Part shown: piece by piece, positions 1 through 7,601 of the stretch
Layout: the number at the start of each line of letters is the position of its first letter
How positions within the stretch are numbered: the stretch's first letter is position 1
Source of the DNA: JAZGAE01 sp036475545
GTDB taxonomy: Bacteria > Pseudomonadota > Alphaproteobacteria > DATDPM01
DNA length: 25,494 bases
NCBI GenBank assembly: GCA_036475545.1
Contig: JAZGAE010000075.1
Span: 1-25,494, forward strand
Reading direction: 5' to 3'
The notes under the pieces: generated by a model
Seen by the model: the letters and a program-made list of their open reading frames with translations, nothing else
Told to the model about the DNA's origin: nothing
Databases searched by the model: none
Program-made: the position numbers and the translations under genes

Positions 1-1218
1 TGCGACGAACTCGGCCGCCAGCGGGATCAGATCGAACTGATCGCGTCGGAGAACGTCGTGTCCCAGGCGGTCCTCGACGCCATGGGACAGATCATGACCA
101 ACAAATACGCCGAAGGTTACCCGGGCCGCCGCTACTATGGTGGCTGCGAGTATGTCGACGTCGTCGAGGAACTGGCGAGGGAACGGGCGAAGAAGCTGTT
201 CGACTGCGCCTACGTCAACGTCCAGCCCCACTCGGGGTCCCAGGCGAACCAGGCGGTGATGCTGGCGTTGCTCCAGCCGGGCGACACGATCATGGGAATG
301 TCGCTGGCCGCCGGCGGCCACCTCACCCATGGCGCGCCGCCCAATCTTTCCGGCAAGTGGTTCAAGGCCGTCCAGTACGGTGTGCGCCGCGACGACCATC
401 TGATCGATATCGACGAGGTCGAAAGGCTGGCGGACGAGCACAAGCCGAGGCTCATCATCGCCGGCGGCTCCGCCTATCCGCGGATCATTGACTTCGCCCG
501 TTTCCGGGCGATCGCCGATTCGGTGGGCGCCTATCTCATGGTGGACATGGCCCATTTCGCCGGGCTCGTCGCCGCCGGCGTGCATCCGAGCCCGCTGCCC
601 CACGCCGATGTCGTCACCACCACGACCCACAAGACCTTGCGGGGCCCCCGCGGCGGCATGATCCTGTCCAACGACGAGGAACTCGGGAAGAAGATCAACT
701 CGGCCATCTTCCCCGGCCTGCAGGGGGGCCCTCTCATGCACGTCATCGCCGCCAAGGCGGTGGCCTTCGGCGAGGACCTGCAGCCCGAGTTCAAGGGGTA
801 TTGTCAGGCGGTGGTCGACAACGCGCGGACGCTCGCCAAGGTGATGATCGACCGCGGACTCGACATCGTCTCGGGTGGAACCGACACCCATCTGATGCTG
901 GTCGACCTCAGGCCCAAGCACCTGACCGGCAAGGCCGCCGAAGCCAGCCTCGAGCGGGCCCACATCACCTGCAACAAGAACGGCGTTCCGTTCGATCCCG
1001 AGAAACCCACGATTACGTCCGGCGTCCGCCTGGGGACGCCTGCCTGCACCACGCGCGGCTTCATGACCGAGGAGTGGAAGCTGGTGGGCGAGCTTATCGG
1101 GGACGTCCTGGACGGGCTTGCGGCCAATCCGGAGGACAACAGCGCCGCGGAGAACGCGGCCCGCGCGAAGGCCGTCGATCTGTGCGGCGGCTTCCCGATC
1201 TACCCGGACGTCAGATAG
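1..1218 (+). CDS. glyA: Serine hydroxymethyltransferase, 5'-truncated by window edge
   Basis: PLP enzyme of the cytosol that interconverts serine plus tetrahydrofolate with glycine plus 5,10-methylene-tetrahydrofolate, feeding one-carbon metabolism. The reading frame is open from base 1 (residues RQRDQIELIASENVVS), so the real start lies upstream; the GTG at 58 is only an internal Val codon. The family signatures are plain: the IELIASEN block at the beginning, YAEGYPGRRYYGG, and the PLP-lysine motif TTTHKTLRGPRGG, with the lysine at visible residue 211. About 405 residues are visible, so probably only 15-30 are missing. The TAG at 1216 is followed 46 bases later by nrdR, an order common in alphaproteobacteria. 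Identification is secure. Confidence 0.97.
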   Translation, partial: CDELGRQRDQIELIASENVVSQAVLDAMGQIMTNKYAEGYPGRRYYGGCEYVDVVEELARERAKKLFDCAYVNVQPHSGSQANQAVMLALLQPGDTIMGMSLAAGGHLTHGAPPNLSGKWFKAVQYGVRRDDHLIDIDEVERLADEHKPRLIIAGGSAYPRIIDFARFRAIADSVGAYLMVDMAHFAGLVAAGVHPSPLPHADVVTTTTHKTLRGPRGGMILSNDEELGKKINSAIFPGLQGGPLMHVIAAKAVAFGEDLQPEFKGYCQAVVDNARTLAKVMIDRGLDIVSGGTDTHLMLVDLRPKHLTGKAAEASLERAHITCNKNGVPFDPEKPTITSGVRLGTPACTTRGFMTEEWKLVGELIGDVLDGLAANPEDNSAAENAARAKAVDLCGGFPIYPDVR

Positions 1219-1264
1219 ACCGGCCGGGTGAGGGAAGTAGACCAACTAGGCGAGGGGAGGGGGA

Positions 1265-1723
1265 ATGCGTTGCCCATTCTGCGGTCACGAGGAAACCCAG
1301 GTTAAGGATTCGCGTCCGACCGAAGACAGCGCCGCCATCCGGCGCCGGCGCCTGTGCACCGGCTGCGGTTCACGGTTCACCACCTTCGAGCGCGTGCAGT
1401 TGCGCGAGCTCACGGTTATCAAGCGAAGCGGCCGGCGTGTCTCGTTCGATCGCGACAAGCTCATCCGTTCCATCAACCTCGCCGTGCGCAAGCGCCCGGT
1501 CGAGCCGGAACAGATCGAGCGGGTGGCCAACGGCATTCAGCGGAGGCTCGAGAGCTCCGGCGAGAGCGAGATCCCCTCGGAGCGGATCGGCGAGCTGGTC
1601 ATGGACGCCCTCGCCCAGATCGATCAGGTGGCCTTCGTCCGCTTCGCCTCGGTGTATCGAAACTTCCGCGAGGCCAAGGATTTCGAGGACTTCGTGGCCC
1701 AGCTGAGTGCCGACCACGACTGA
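1265..1723 (+). CDS. nrdR: Transcriptional repressor NrdR
   Basis: Zinc- and nucleotide-binding repressor that senses ATP/dATP and turns down ribonucleotide reductase genes by binding NrdR boxes. At 152 residues it has the usual family length. An N-terminal zinc ribbon uses Cys3, Cys6, Cys31 and Cys34 (MRCPFCGHEE ... LCTGCGSRFTTFE), followed by an ATP-cone from about residue 49 (VIKRSGRRVSFDRDKL) to about 139. A purine-rich Shine-Dalgarno (GAGGGGAGGGGG) lies just before the ATG. Its last 17 bases overlap the GTG start of ribD, so the two are probably cotranscribed and translationally coupled. No NrdR box was sought beyond the window, so regulatory targets are not visible here. Confidence 0.96.
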   Translation: MRCPFCGHEETQVKDSRPTEDSAAIRRRRLCTGCGSRFTTFERVQLRELTVIKRSGRRVSFDRDKLIRSINLAVRKRPVEPEQIERVANGIQRRLESSGESEIPSERIGELVMDALAQIDQVAFVRFASVYRNFREAKDFEDFVAQLSADHD

Positions 1724-2837
1724 CGCCGGCGATGTCCGCCACATGGCAGCGGCGCTGGCCTTGGCCAGGCGCGGTCTCGGCACCGTGTGGCCCAATCCTG
1801 CGGTCGGCTGCGTCATCGTCCAGCCGCGGCAGGGCAACGCCGGCCGCGTGGTCGGGCGCGGCTGGACCCAGCCCTCGGGTAGGCCCCATGCCGAGGTCGA
1901 GGCGCTTAGGCGGGCCGGCGATGCCGCCCGTGGGGCCACCGCCTACATCTCGCTCGAGCCCTGCGTTCACCACGGAGCGACGCCGCCCTGCACCGACGCC
2001 CTGATCGAGGCCGGCATCGCCCGCGCCGTGATCGCCATCGAAGACCCGGACCCTCGGGTTTCGGGCCGCGGCGTCGCGGCGCTCGAGAAAGCCGGAATCG
2101 ACGTCGCCGCCAGTGTCCTGGCGGTGGAGGCCGCCGAGGTCAACGCCGGTTTCTTCACCTGTGTCCGCGAGGACCGGCCGCTGGTCACCTGGAAGGTGGC
2201 GAGCACCCTCGACGGCCGGATAGCCACCCACCGCGGGGAGAGCCGGTGGATCACGGGCGAGGTGGCGCGGGACATGGCCCACTGTCTGCGCGCCAGCCAC
2301 GACGCCGTGACGGTGGGGATCGGCACGGCGCTGGCCGACGATCCCTTGCTCACCTGCCGCCTGCCCGGGCTGATGTTGCGTTCGCCGCTGCGCGTCGTCA
2401 TCGACGGGCGGCTCCGCCTGCCGCTCACCAGCCGGCTGGTGGTCACCGCAAGGGACGTTCCCACCTGGCTCGTGACGCTCGCCGATGGTGACGCCCGGCG
2501 CCGCCACGCGTTCCAAGAATGCGGCGTCAAGGTCATCGAGGTCGGCGAGGACGCGGCCGGAAATCTGGATATCCGCAAAGTCCTCGGCGAGCTCAAGGAA
2601 CGCGGTGTGACGCGCGTGCTGGTCGAAGGCGGCAGCCAGCTCGTCGGCGCGTTGCTGCAGTATGAGCTGGTGGACAGGATCGTCTGGTTCCGCGCGCCGC
2701 GGCTGATCGGCGGCGACGGCATCCCCGCGACCGCGCCCTTCGGCATCGACGAACTCGCCCAGACGCCGACGTTCACCCGGATCAGGGTCTCGTATGCAGG
2801 CGACGACCTGCTGGAAACCTACGCCCGCCGTCCGTAA
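1707..2837 (+). CDS. ribD: Bifunctional diaminohydroxyphosphoribosylaminopyrimidine deaminase / 5-amino-6-(5-phosphoribosylamino)uracil reductase
   Basis: Carries out the second and third steps of riboflavin synthesis: deamination of the pyrimidine made by GTP cyclohydrolase II, then NADPH-dependent reduction of the ribose side chain. The N-terminal deaminase domain has the zinc site His61-Ala-Glu63 with Cys86 and Cys95 (PCVHHGATPPC). The C-terminal reductase domain begins near residue 156 (VTWKVASTLDGRIA ... SRWITG). Total length is 376 residues, normal for the fused enzyme. The GTG start at 1707 lies within nrdR; an in-frame ATG at 1743 is an alternative, but the GTG leaves the usual short leader before the conserved MxxALxLARRGLG helix. 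It is followed nine bases later by ribE. Confidence 0.95.
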   Translation: MPTTTDAGDVRHMAAALALARRGLGTVWPNPAVGCVIVQPRQGNAGRVVGRGWTQPSGRPHAEVEALRRAGDAARGATAYISLEPCVHHGATPPCTDALIEAGIARAVIAIEDPDPRVSGRGVAALEKAGIDVAASVLAVEAAEVNAGFFTCVREDRPLVTWKVASTLDGRIATHRGESRWITGEVARDMAHCLRASHDAVTVGIGTALADDPLLTCRLPGLMLRSPLRVVIDGRLRLPLTSRLVVTARDVPTWLVTLADGDARRRHAFQECGVKVIEVGEDAAGNLDIRKVLGELKERGVTRVLVEGGSQLVGALLQYELVDRIVWFRAPRLIGGDGIPATAPFGIDELAQTPTFTRIRVSYAGDDLLETYARRP

Positions 2838-2846
2838 GGTTGGGCC

Positions 2847-3443
2847 ATGTTCACTGGGATCATCACGGACCTCGGCGCGGTGCGCGCCGTCGAGAAAGAC
2901 GGCGACACCCGCTTCGCCTTCGACACCGGCTACGATACCGACGGGATTGCCATCGGCGTCTCGATCGCGTGCTCGGGCGTGTGCCTCACCGTGATCGACA
3001 AGGGCCCCGGATGGTTCGCGGTGCAGGTCTCGGCGGAGACGCTCGCGCGCACCACCCTCGGGGACTGGCGCCCCGGCACCGCGGTAAACCTCGAACGCGC
3101 GCTTAGCCTCGGCGAGGAAATGGGCGGGCACTTCGTGTTCGGCCACGTCGACGGCGTGGCCACGATCACGGAGCGTATCGGGGAGGGCGACAGCCTCCGT
3201 ATCGTTGTCGAGGTGCCCAAGTCCCTCATCAAGTTCATCGCGCCCAAGGGCTCCGCCGCGCTCGATGGGGTGTCGCTGACCGTGAACGAGGTGGCGGACA
3301 CCACCTTCGGGGTCAACATCATTCCCCACACTCAGGACATGACCACTCTCGGCGCGGTCCGGCCGGGCGACCGGGTGAACCTGGAAGTCGACATGCTTGC
3401 GCGCTATGTGGACAGACTGTTGCAGGTTCGCGCGGGCGAATAG
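2847..3443 (+). CDS. ribE: Riboflavin synthase, alpha subunit
   Basis: Catalyses dismutation of two 6,7-dimethyl-8-ribityllumazine molecules to riboflavin plus a pyrimidinedione, the last step of the pathway. The N-terminus MFTGIITDLG is diagnostic. The 198-residue protein contains two lumazine-binding beta-barrel repeats, the second starting near residue 98 (FGHVDGVATI ... FIAPKGSAALDGVSLTVN). It follows ribD with a nine-base gap and is therefore almost certainly in the same transcript. The symbol ribC is also used for this enzyme in some species. After its stop comes a 361-base gene-poor gap before the ribB start. Confidence 0.96.
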   Translation: MFTGIITDLGAVRAVEKDGDTRFAFDTGYDTDGIAIGVSIACSGVCLTVIDKGPGWFAVQVSAETLARTTLGDWRPGTAVNLERALSLGEEMGGHFVFGHVDGVATITERIGEGDSLRIVVEVPKSLIKFIAPKGSAALDGVSLTVNEVADTTFGVNIIPHTQDMTTLGAVRPGDRVNLEVDMLARYVDRLLQVRAGE

Positions 3444-3804
3444 AATGGGGTCCGGACCGCCGGGGCGGTTGGTCTCCCGCGACGGCCCGAGTCGTCGGCG
3501 CCGTGGCGGCGACGGACGGGCGGGCCGGATGGACTGAGCCGGCCGGCATCCACGCGCGCCGCGAGGGAGGTTAGCCGCGCCGGTCGATGCGCCGCTCCCG
3601 GTGGCCCGCATCGGGGCGGGAGCGGACCGGACGGCCGCGCCAAATTTTGATATTTCATGCGAAGCGCGAAGTGTAAGATATTGAAAATCATTCATTTCAC
3701 GAGCGCCGGGGCGACATTTGGGTTTCGACCCGCAAGTCGTGACCCGTCGCCGGCTCGCGCGCAAAGGCGCGCGCAAAGGCCGGCCCGCGCGCAAAGGATT
3801 GGCC
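3444..3804 (+). promoter_or_regulatory. Intergenic leader upstream of ribB, with A+T-rich promoter-like patch
   Basis: This gap is the only break inside the riboflavin gene run. Bases 3444-3640 are extremely GC-rich and can form several short hairpins, for example GCTCCCG with CGGGAGC around 3591-3622. Bases 3641-3700 then become strikingly A+T-rich (CAAATTTTGATATTTCATG and GATATTGAAAATCATTC), which in this genome marks a promoter or regulatory site. I could not assign a convincing -35/-10 pair. Because ribB is the branch entry from ribulose 5-phosphate, independent control here would make sense. The conserved FMN-riboswitch core was searched for by eye and not seen. Confidence 0.4.
3757..3798 (+). 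repeat. Triple GCGCGCAAAGG microrepeat spanning the ribB ribosome binding site
   Basis: The motif GCGCGCAAAGG occurs three times within about 42 bases immediately before the GTG start of ribB; the last copy supplies the AAAGGA Shine-Dalgarno. In the open upstream extension of the ribB frame the copies encode repeated Ala-Arg-Lys-Gly. The pattern looks like replication slippage. It could provide several alternative ribosome docking sites or simply be neutral. Confidence 0.7.
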
Positions 3805-4923
3805 GTGTCTGAAGTTCAGCAGCTCTCGCCCATTGCGGATGTCCTCGACGATCTTCGCAACGGGCAAATGATCGTCCTGGTCGACGACGAGGACCGGGAG
3901 AACGAGGGCGACTTGATCGTTGCGGCCCAGATGGCGACGCCCGACGCCGTCAACTTCATGGCCAAGTACGGCCGCGGACTCATCTGCCTGGCGCTGACCC
4001 GCGGGCGGGTGGAGGAGCTCGGGCTCCCCCTGATGGCGCGGAACAATCTTTCGCGGCACCAAACGGCCTTCACGGTTTCGATCGAGGCCGGCGAGGGCGT
4101 GACCACCGGAATCTCGGCTTCCGACAGGGCGCATACCATCGCAGTCGCGATCGACCCCACCCGAGGCAAGCAGGACATCATATCCCCCGGCCACGTCTTT
4201 CCCCTGGTGGCCCGGGACGGCGGGGTGCTCGTGCGCGCCGGTCACACCGAGGCCGCGGTGGACCTGACGCGGCTGGCGGGATTGAACCCTGCCGGCGTGC
4301 TGTGCGAGGTCATGAACGATGACGGCACCATGGCGCGGCTGCCGGACCTTGCCGCCTTGGCCAAGACCCATGGCCTCAAGATCGCCACCATCGCCGACCT
4401 GATCAGCTATCGGCTGCAGAACGAACGCTTCGTCGAGCGGGTCTTGGAGACGAACCTGGAAAGCCGCTACGGCGGCCACTTCCGGATGATCGTCTACGCC
4501 AACAAGGCGGCCTACGTCGAGCACGTGGCCCTGGTGAAGGGCGACTTGACGGAGTCGGGGCCGGTGCTGGTGCGGGTGCATGCGTTCAACGTGCTCGATG
4601 ACGTGCTCGGCGACCTCGGCGGGCGCCACCACGGCGAACTGCACGCCGCCATGAGGCTCATCGGAGAGAAAGGGCGGGGAGTTGTGGTGCTCATTCGCGA
4701 GCCCCGTCCGACAAGCTTGTCGGAGCGCCTGAAGGGGCGGGAGGGTGCCGCCGCGCCGCCGTCCTCGGACCTCCGTGACTATGGCGTGGGCGCCCAGATT
4801 TTGCTCGATCTGGGCGTGAGGGATATGATCCTGCTTTCCAACACCAAGCGCACGATCGTCGGTCTCGAAGGCTACGGTTTGAGCGTGGTGGATCGAAGAG
4901 CCATCCCCGTGCCGGAGGCGTAA
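3805..4923 (+). CDS. ribB: 3,4-dihydroxy-2-butanone 4-phosphate synthase with degenerate GTP cyclohydrolase II-like domain (RibBX type)
   Basis: Makes 3,4-dihydroxy-2-butanone 4-phosphate from ribulose 5-phosphate for lumazine synthesis. The N-terminal synthase domain is intact: DDEDRENEGD at residues 27-36, SPGH at 127-130 and RAGHTEA with His147 and Glu149. The C-terminal half (about 205-372) keeps the GTP cyclohydrolase II outline (EHVALVKG, PVLVRVHA, RDYGVGAQILLDLGV, GYGLSVV). It has lost every zinc cysteine, reading HAFNVLDDVLGDLGGRHHGE where the family has three, and also the catalytic QEGRGIG-like stretch. Such non-catalytic RibX domains are known in proteobacteria, so a separate ribA is expected elsewhere. 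GTG 3805 is chosen because an AAAGGA Shine-Dalgarno sits just upstream and family members start with MSEVQ-like sequence; the frame remains open back to a TTG at 3718. Confidence 0.92.
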   Translation: MSEVQQLSPIADVLDDLRNGQMIVLVDDEDRENEGDLIVAAQMATPDAVNFMAKYGRGLICLALTRGRVEELGLPLMARNNLSRHQTAFTVSIEAGEGVTTGISASDRAHTIAVAIDPTRGKQDIISPGHVFPLVARDGGVLVRAGHTEAAVDLTRLAGLNPAGVLCEVMNDDGTMARLPDLAALAKTHGLKIATIADLISYRLQNERFVERVLETNLESRYGGHFRMIVYANKAAYVEHVALVKGDLTESGPVLVRVHAFNVLDDVLGDLGGRHHGELHAAMRLIGEKGRGVVVLIREPRPTSLSERLKGREGAAAPPSSDLRDYGVGAQILLDLGVRDMILLSNTKRTIVGLEGYGLSVVDRRAIPVPEA

Positions 4924-5388
4924 ATGGCGGAAGCTCCCCACATCATGATCGTCGAGGCACGGTTCTACGAGGACATCGCAGACGAGCTCGTGCGCGGCGC
5001 CGTGAAGGTGCTGGAGGAGGAGGCGGCCACTTACGAGCGACACGCCGTGCCGGGCGTCTTCGAGATTCCGGCTGCCATCCAAATGGCCATCCGCTCGCTC
5101 GATTTCACGACGCTCAGGCGGCGGTTTGACGGGTATCTCGCCCTGGGCTGCGTGATTCGGGGCGAGACCAGCCATTACGACCTCGTTAGTGAACAGAGCG
5201 CCCGCGCGCTCCAAGATCTGGCGATCCAGTACACCCTGGCGCTGGGCTTCGGCATCGTGACGGCGAACAACAAGGAGCAGGCTTGGGCCCGAGCCTCGGC
5301 GGACCAGAGAAACAAGGGCGGCGAGGCGGCGCGGACTTGTCTTGGCATGATCGACGCGAAGCGCAAGATGCTGCTTTACCCGCGATGA
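4924..5388 (+). CDS. ribH: 6,7-dimethyl-8-ribityllumazine synthase
   Basis: Condenses 5-amino-6-ribitylaminouracil with 3,4-dihydroxy-2-butanone 4-phosphate to give the lumazine that riboflavin synthase uses, so it joins the products of ribD and ribB. The 154-residue length is typical. Visible family motifs are EARFYEDI (aromatic residue near position 14 for substrate stacking), PGVFEIPAA at 43-51, and RGETSHYDLV with the general acid/base His84. The ATG directly abuts the TAA of ribB (TAAATG), implying translational coupling, and its TGA overlaps the nusB ATG. The enzyme normally forms pentamers or icosahedral shells; the sequence alone does not show which. Confidence 0.95.
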   Translation: MAEAPHIMIVEARFYEDIADELVRGAVKVLEEEAATYERHAVPGVFEIPAAIQMAIRSLDFTTLRRRFDGYLALGCVIRGETSHYDLVSEQSARALQDLAIQYTLALGFGIVTANNKEQAWARASADQRNKGGEAARTCLGMIDAKRKMLLYPR

Positions 5389-5909
5389 GTGCCGGGAAAG
5401 AGGCACCGTCCAGGCCCGCTGCCGGAAGCGGCAGGCGGCGCAGCGCAGCGCGTCTCGCCGCGACGCAGGCCCTTTACCAAATCGCGCTGGCCGGTCCCGC
5501 GGCCGAGTCCGTCGTCGCCGAATTCCTCTCCTATCGAGCCCAGGGCGAGGGCCCGGCGTTTCCCCTGGCCGGGGCGGATCAGGAGCTGTTCGCAGACATC
5601 GTGCGCGAGGCCGCGTCGCGCCGCGACGAGCTCGATCGGTTGATCGCCGCGGTGCTGGCCGAGGGGTGGACGCTCGATCGCCTCGAGACGGTTCTGCGTG
5701 CCATTCTGTGGGCGGGAACCTATGAATTGCTGGCGCGCGCGGACGTGCCCGTGCAGGTGGTGATCAACGAGTATGTCGATGTCGCGCATGCCTTTTTCGC
5801 GGGCAAGGAGCCAGCCTTCGTGAATGGCGTGCTCGACCGCCTTGCGCGCTCCTTGAGACCAGGCGAATTGGAGGCCGCGGCCAGTGGCAAAACGGCGCGA
5901 GGCGGGTGA
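5385..5909 (+). CDS. nusB: Transcription antitermination factor NusB
   Basis: All-helical RNA-binding protein that joins NusE (ribosomal S10) on boxA RNA to support antitermination of rRNA operons. The protein is 174 residues. The N-terminal RRSAARLAATQALYQIALAG helix and the C-terminal FxxxxxPAFVNGVLDRLAR motif match the family, and the central VLRAILWAGTYELL segment is also typical. The start is ATG 5385, which overlaps the ribH stop in an ATGA; an upstream in-frame extension is possible but lacks support. The ribH-nusB-thiL order is frequent in proteobacteria. Its 3' end overlaps the thiL start by 26 bases, making coupled translation likely. Confidence 0.94.
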   Translation: MSAGKEAPSRPAAGSGRRRSAARLAATQALYQIALAGPAAESVVAEFLSYRAQGEGPAFPLAGADQELFADIVREAASRRDELDRLIAAVLAEGWTLDRLETVLRAILWAGTYELLARADVPVQVVINEYVDVAHAFFAGKEPAFVNGVLDRLARSLRPGELEAAASGKTARGG

Positions 5910-6873
5910 ATTCGAGTTCATCTCGGCGTATTTCGGGCCGCTGGCCGAAGGTCATCCCGGCGCTCTCGGCCTTGCCGACGACGCCGCGCTGCTGGAGCTA
6001 GAGCCCGGGCAGCGGCTGGTGGTCACCACCGATACGATCGTGGCTGGCATCCATTTCCTCGAAGACGACCCGCCGGAGCTGATCGCCCGCAAACTATTGC
6101 GCGTGAACCTTTCCGACCTCGCCGCGATGGGGGCGGCGCCGATTGCCTACCTCCTCTCCGTCGCCTTGCCGAGGGAGAGGAGGGCGGAGTGGCTCGAGGC
6201 GTTCTGCCGGGGGCTTCGGGCAGATCAGGAAGAGTTCGGCCTGACGCTGATCGGCGGCGACACGTTGGCCACCCCGGGCCCGCTCACGCTCGGCCTTACC
6301 GCGCTGGGCGAGGTGGGGCACGGCGAGGAGCTCCGTCGCTCCGGCGCACAAGCCGGCGACACGGTCTTCGTTTCGGGCACGATCGGGGACGCGGTGCTGG
6401 GGCTCAAGGCGCTTCGCGGGGAGTTGGACTCGCTTCAAGGAGCGCTCCGGGAGCAAGTTGTCGAGCGCTACCATTTGCCCCGCCCGCGGCTGAAGCTGGG
6501 GCTCGGGCTTCGCGGGATTGCCCACGCCGCCCTCGACGTTTCCGACGGCTTGGTCGGAGACCTCGCCCATATCTGCGCGGCGTCGGGCGTGGGCGCCACG
6601 CTGGAGTGGCCCCGGGTGCCCTTGTCGGAGGCAGGCAAGCGCGCCGTCGAGGCCGATCCGGCGCTGGTGCCGGCATTGCTCGGCGGGGGGGACGATTACG
6701 AGTTGCTGTTTACAGTGGCGCCCCAAGCCCATGAGGAAATTGCAGCCCTCGGCGGCGGGCTCGGCCTCCCGCTTACCGCGGTCGGCCATATTACCGGGGG
6801 ACGCGGCGTCGCCGTGGTCGATGCCAAGGGAGCCGAAATCGAGATCGAGCAACTGGGATACCGCCACTTCTGA
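5884..6873 (+). CDS. thiL: Thiamine-monophosphate kinase
   Basis: ATP-dependent enzyme that phosphorylates thiamine monophosphate to the active cofactor thiamine pyrophosphate. It belongs to the PurM/SelD/HypE ATP-binding fold. The 329 residues show the N-terminal GEFEFISAYF, acidic metal-binding LADDAALL (residues 30-37), VTTDTIVAGIHF, VNLSDLAAMGA, LIGGDT, ALDVSDGL and GGDDYELLF motifs in family order. Translation most likely begins at GTG 5884 inside the end of nusB, since MAKRREAGEFEFI gives the expected distance to the first conserved motif. It is the last clearly metabolic gene of the operon-like run that starts with glyA. Confidence 0.95.
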   Translation: MAKRREAGEFEFISAYFGPLAEGHPGALGLADDAALLELEPGQRLVVTTDTIVAGIHFLEDDPPELIARKLLRVNLSDLAAMGAAPIAYLLSVALPRERRAEWLEAFCRGLRADQEEFGLTLIGGDTLATPGPLTLGLTALGEVGHGEELRRSGAQAGDTVFVSGTIGDAVLGLKALRGELDSLQGALREQVVERYHLPRPRLKLGLGLRGIAHAALDVSDGLVGDLAHICAASGVGATLEWPRVPLSEAGKRAVEADPALVPALLGGGDDYELLFTVAPQAHEEIAALGGGLGLPLTAVGHITGGRGVAVVDAKGAEIEIEQLGYRHF

Positions 6874-6888
6874 GGAGGAGACGCGGCC

Positions 6889-6978
6889 ATGGACCTGCCT
6901 GCGCTCGTGCGAGTAAGGTCGGCGGCGGCGGTTGAGCGCCTGCAGAAAAGACCGAGCACCAGGGAACGAACGGGTTAG
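6889..6978 (+). CDS. Possible 29-residue small ORF between thiL and the FliL-like gene
   Basis: An ATG preceded by a near-perfect GGAGGAG Shine-Dalgarno (6874-6880) opens a 29-codon frame beginning MDLPALVRVRSAAAVERLQK and ending in TAG five bases before the next gene's ATG. The following FliL-like gene has no obvious Shine-Dalgarno of its own, so this frame could act as a translational coupler or encode a basic micropeptide. I recognise no family. It may instead be the remnant of a longer gene. No conservation data are available. Confidence 0.4.
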   Translation: MDLPALVRVRSAAAVERLQKRPSTRERTG

Positions 6979-6983
6979 CGCCG

Positions 6984-7415
6984 ATGAAACGGATCGTGCT
7001 GCTTGTCGTTGCGATACTCGCCGTCGGCGGCGGTGGTTTCGCGGCGTACTATTTCTTTCTGGCCGGTGAGAAGGTTGCGGGGACAGAGTCGGCGCCCCTT
7101 TACATCACCTTGGAGTCCTTCATCGTGCCGGTCATCCGCGAGGGCCGCATCGTGAAGCAGGTGGGCTTTTCGATCGTGCTCGGGGTCACCGACGCCGACG
7201 CCGAGATCAAGGTGGCGGAGAAGATGCCCTATCTGCGCGATGCATTCCTGAAGCGTCTATACGGGGCCGTGGGGCGGTCCCGGCGCGACGGCCGCACCTT
7301 CTCCCCGGAGCTTCTGAAACGCCGCCTGCTCGCCGAGAGCGAACGGGTGCTTGGGGCCGGCGTCGTCCGCGAGATCCTGATCAAGGAGGCGTACGAAAAG
7401 ACCAGCCGACCATAA
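6984..7415 (+). CDS. FliL-like inner membrane protein
   Basis: A 143-residue protein with one N-terminal transmembrane helix (about residues 4-26, rich in Val, Leu, Gly and Ala) and a periplasmic domain. The pattern PLYITLESFIVPVI ... VGFSIVLGVTDADAEIKVAEKMPYLRDAFLKRLY matches the FliL family, whose flagellar members sit around the stator and modulate motor torque. No other flagellar gene is in the window, so a stator role cannot be claimed; stomatin-like or chemotaxis-independent functions are also possible. It lies at the end of the thiL run, five bases after the small ORF. Call FliL domain with good confidence, specific function unknown. Confidence 0.75.
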   Translation: MKRIVLLVVAILAVGGGGFAAYYFFLAGEKVAGTESAPLYITLESFIVPVIREGRIVKQVGFSIVLGVTDADAEIKVAEKMPYLRDAFLKRLYGAVGRSRRDGRTFSPELLKRRLLAESERVLGAGVVREILIKEAYEKTSRP

Positions 7416-7601
7416 ACCGCGGGGCGCGAGGCTCCGGTTGCCGCGGCGCGACGCCCACGCGAGGCCGTCCGGTCTGTTGCCTTGCCGGTCTTATTCTGGC
7501 ATTTATCCCCCGGCTTTCCGCAACCCCCAAGGTTCGCCGCCGAGGCTCCGGCATGGGAGGCCGCTCAGGGGACGCCTCTTCTGGAAACAAGGTTCTAGTA
7601 A

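Noticed and set aside
1599..3794. A 731-codon open frame on the minus strand across ribD and ribE
   Set aside because: It is antisense to two well-identified enzymes with catalytic motifs, is rich in Arg, Gly, Asp and His as expected from the complement of GC-rich codons, and has no recognisable domain.
3444..3804. FMN riboswitch upstream of ribB
   Set aside because: The conserved core around CCCCACCGGCGGT and its partner segments is not present, despite several GC-rich hairpins.
3697..5406. A 569-codon minus-strand frame opposite ribB and ribH
   Set aside because: Shadow of conserved genes; low-complexity composition and no family motif.
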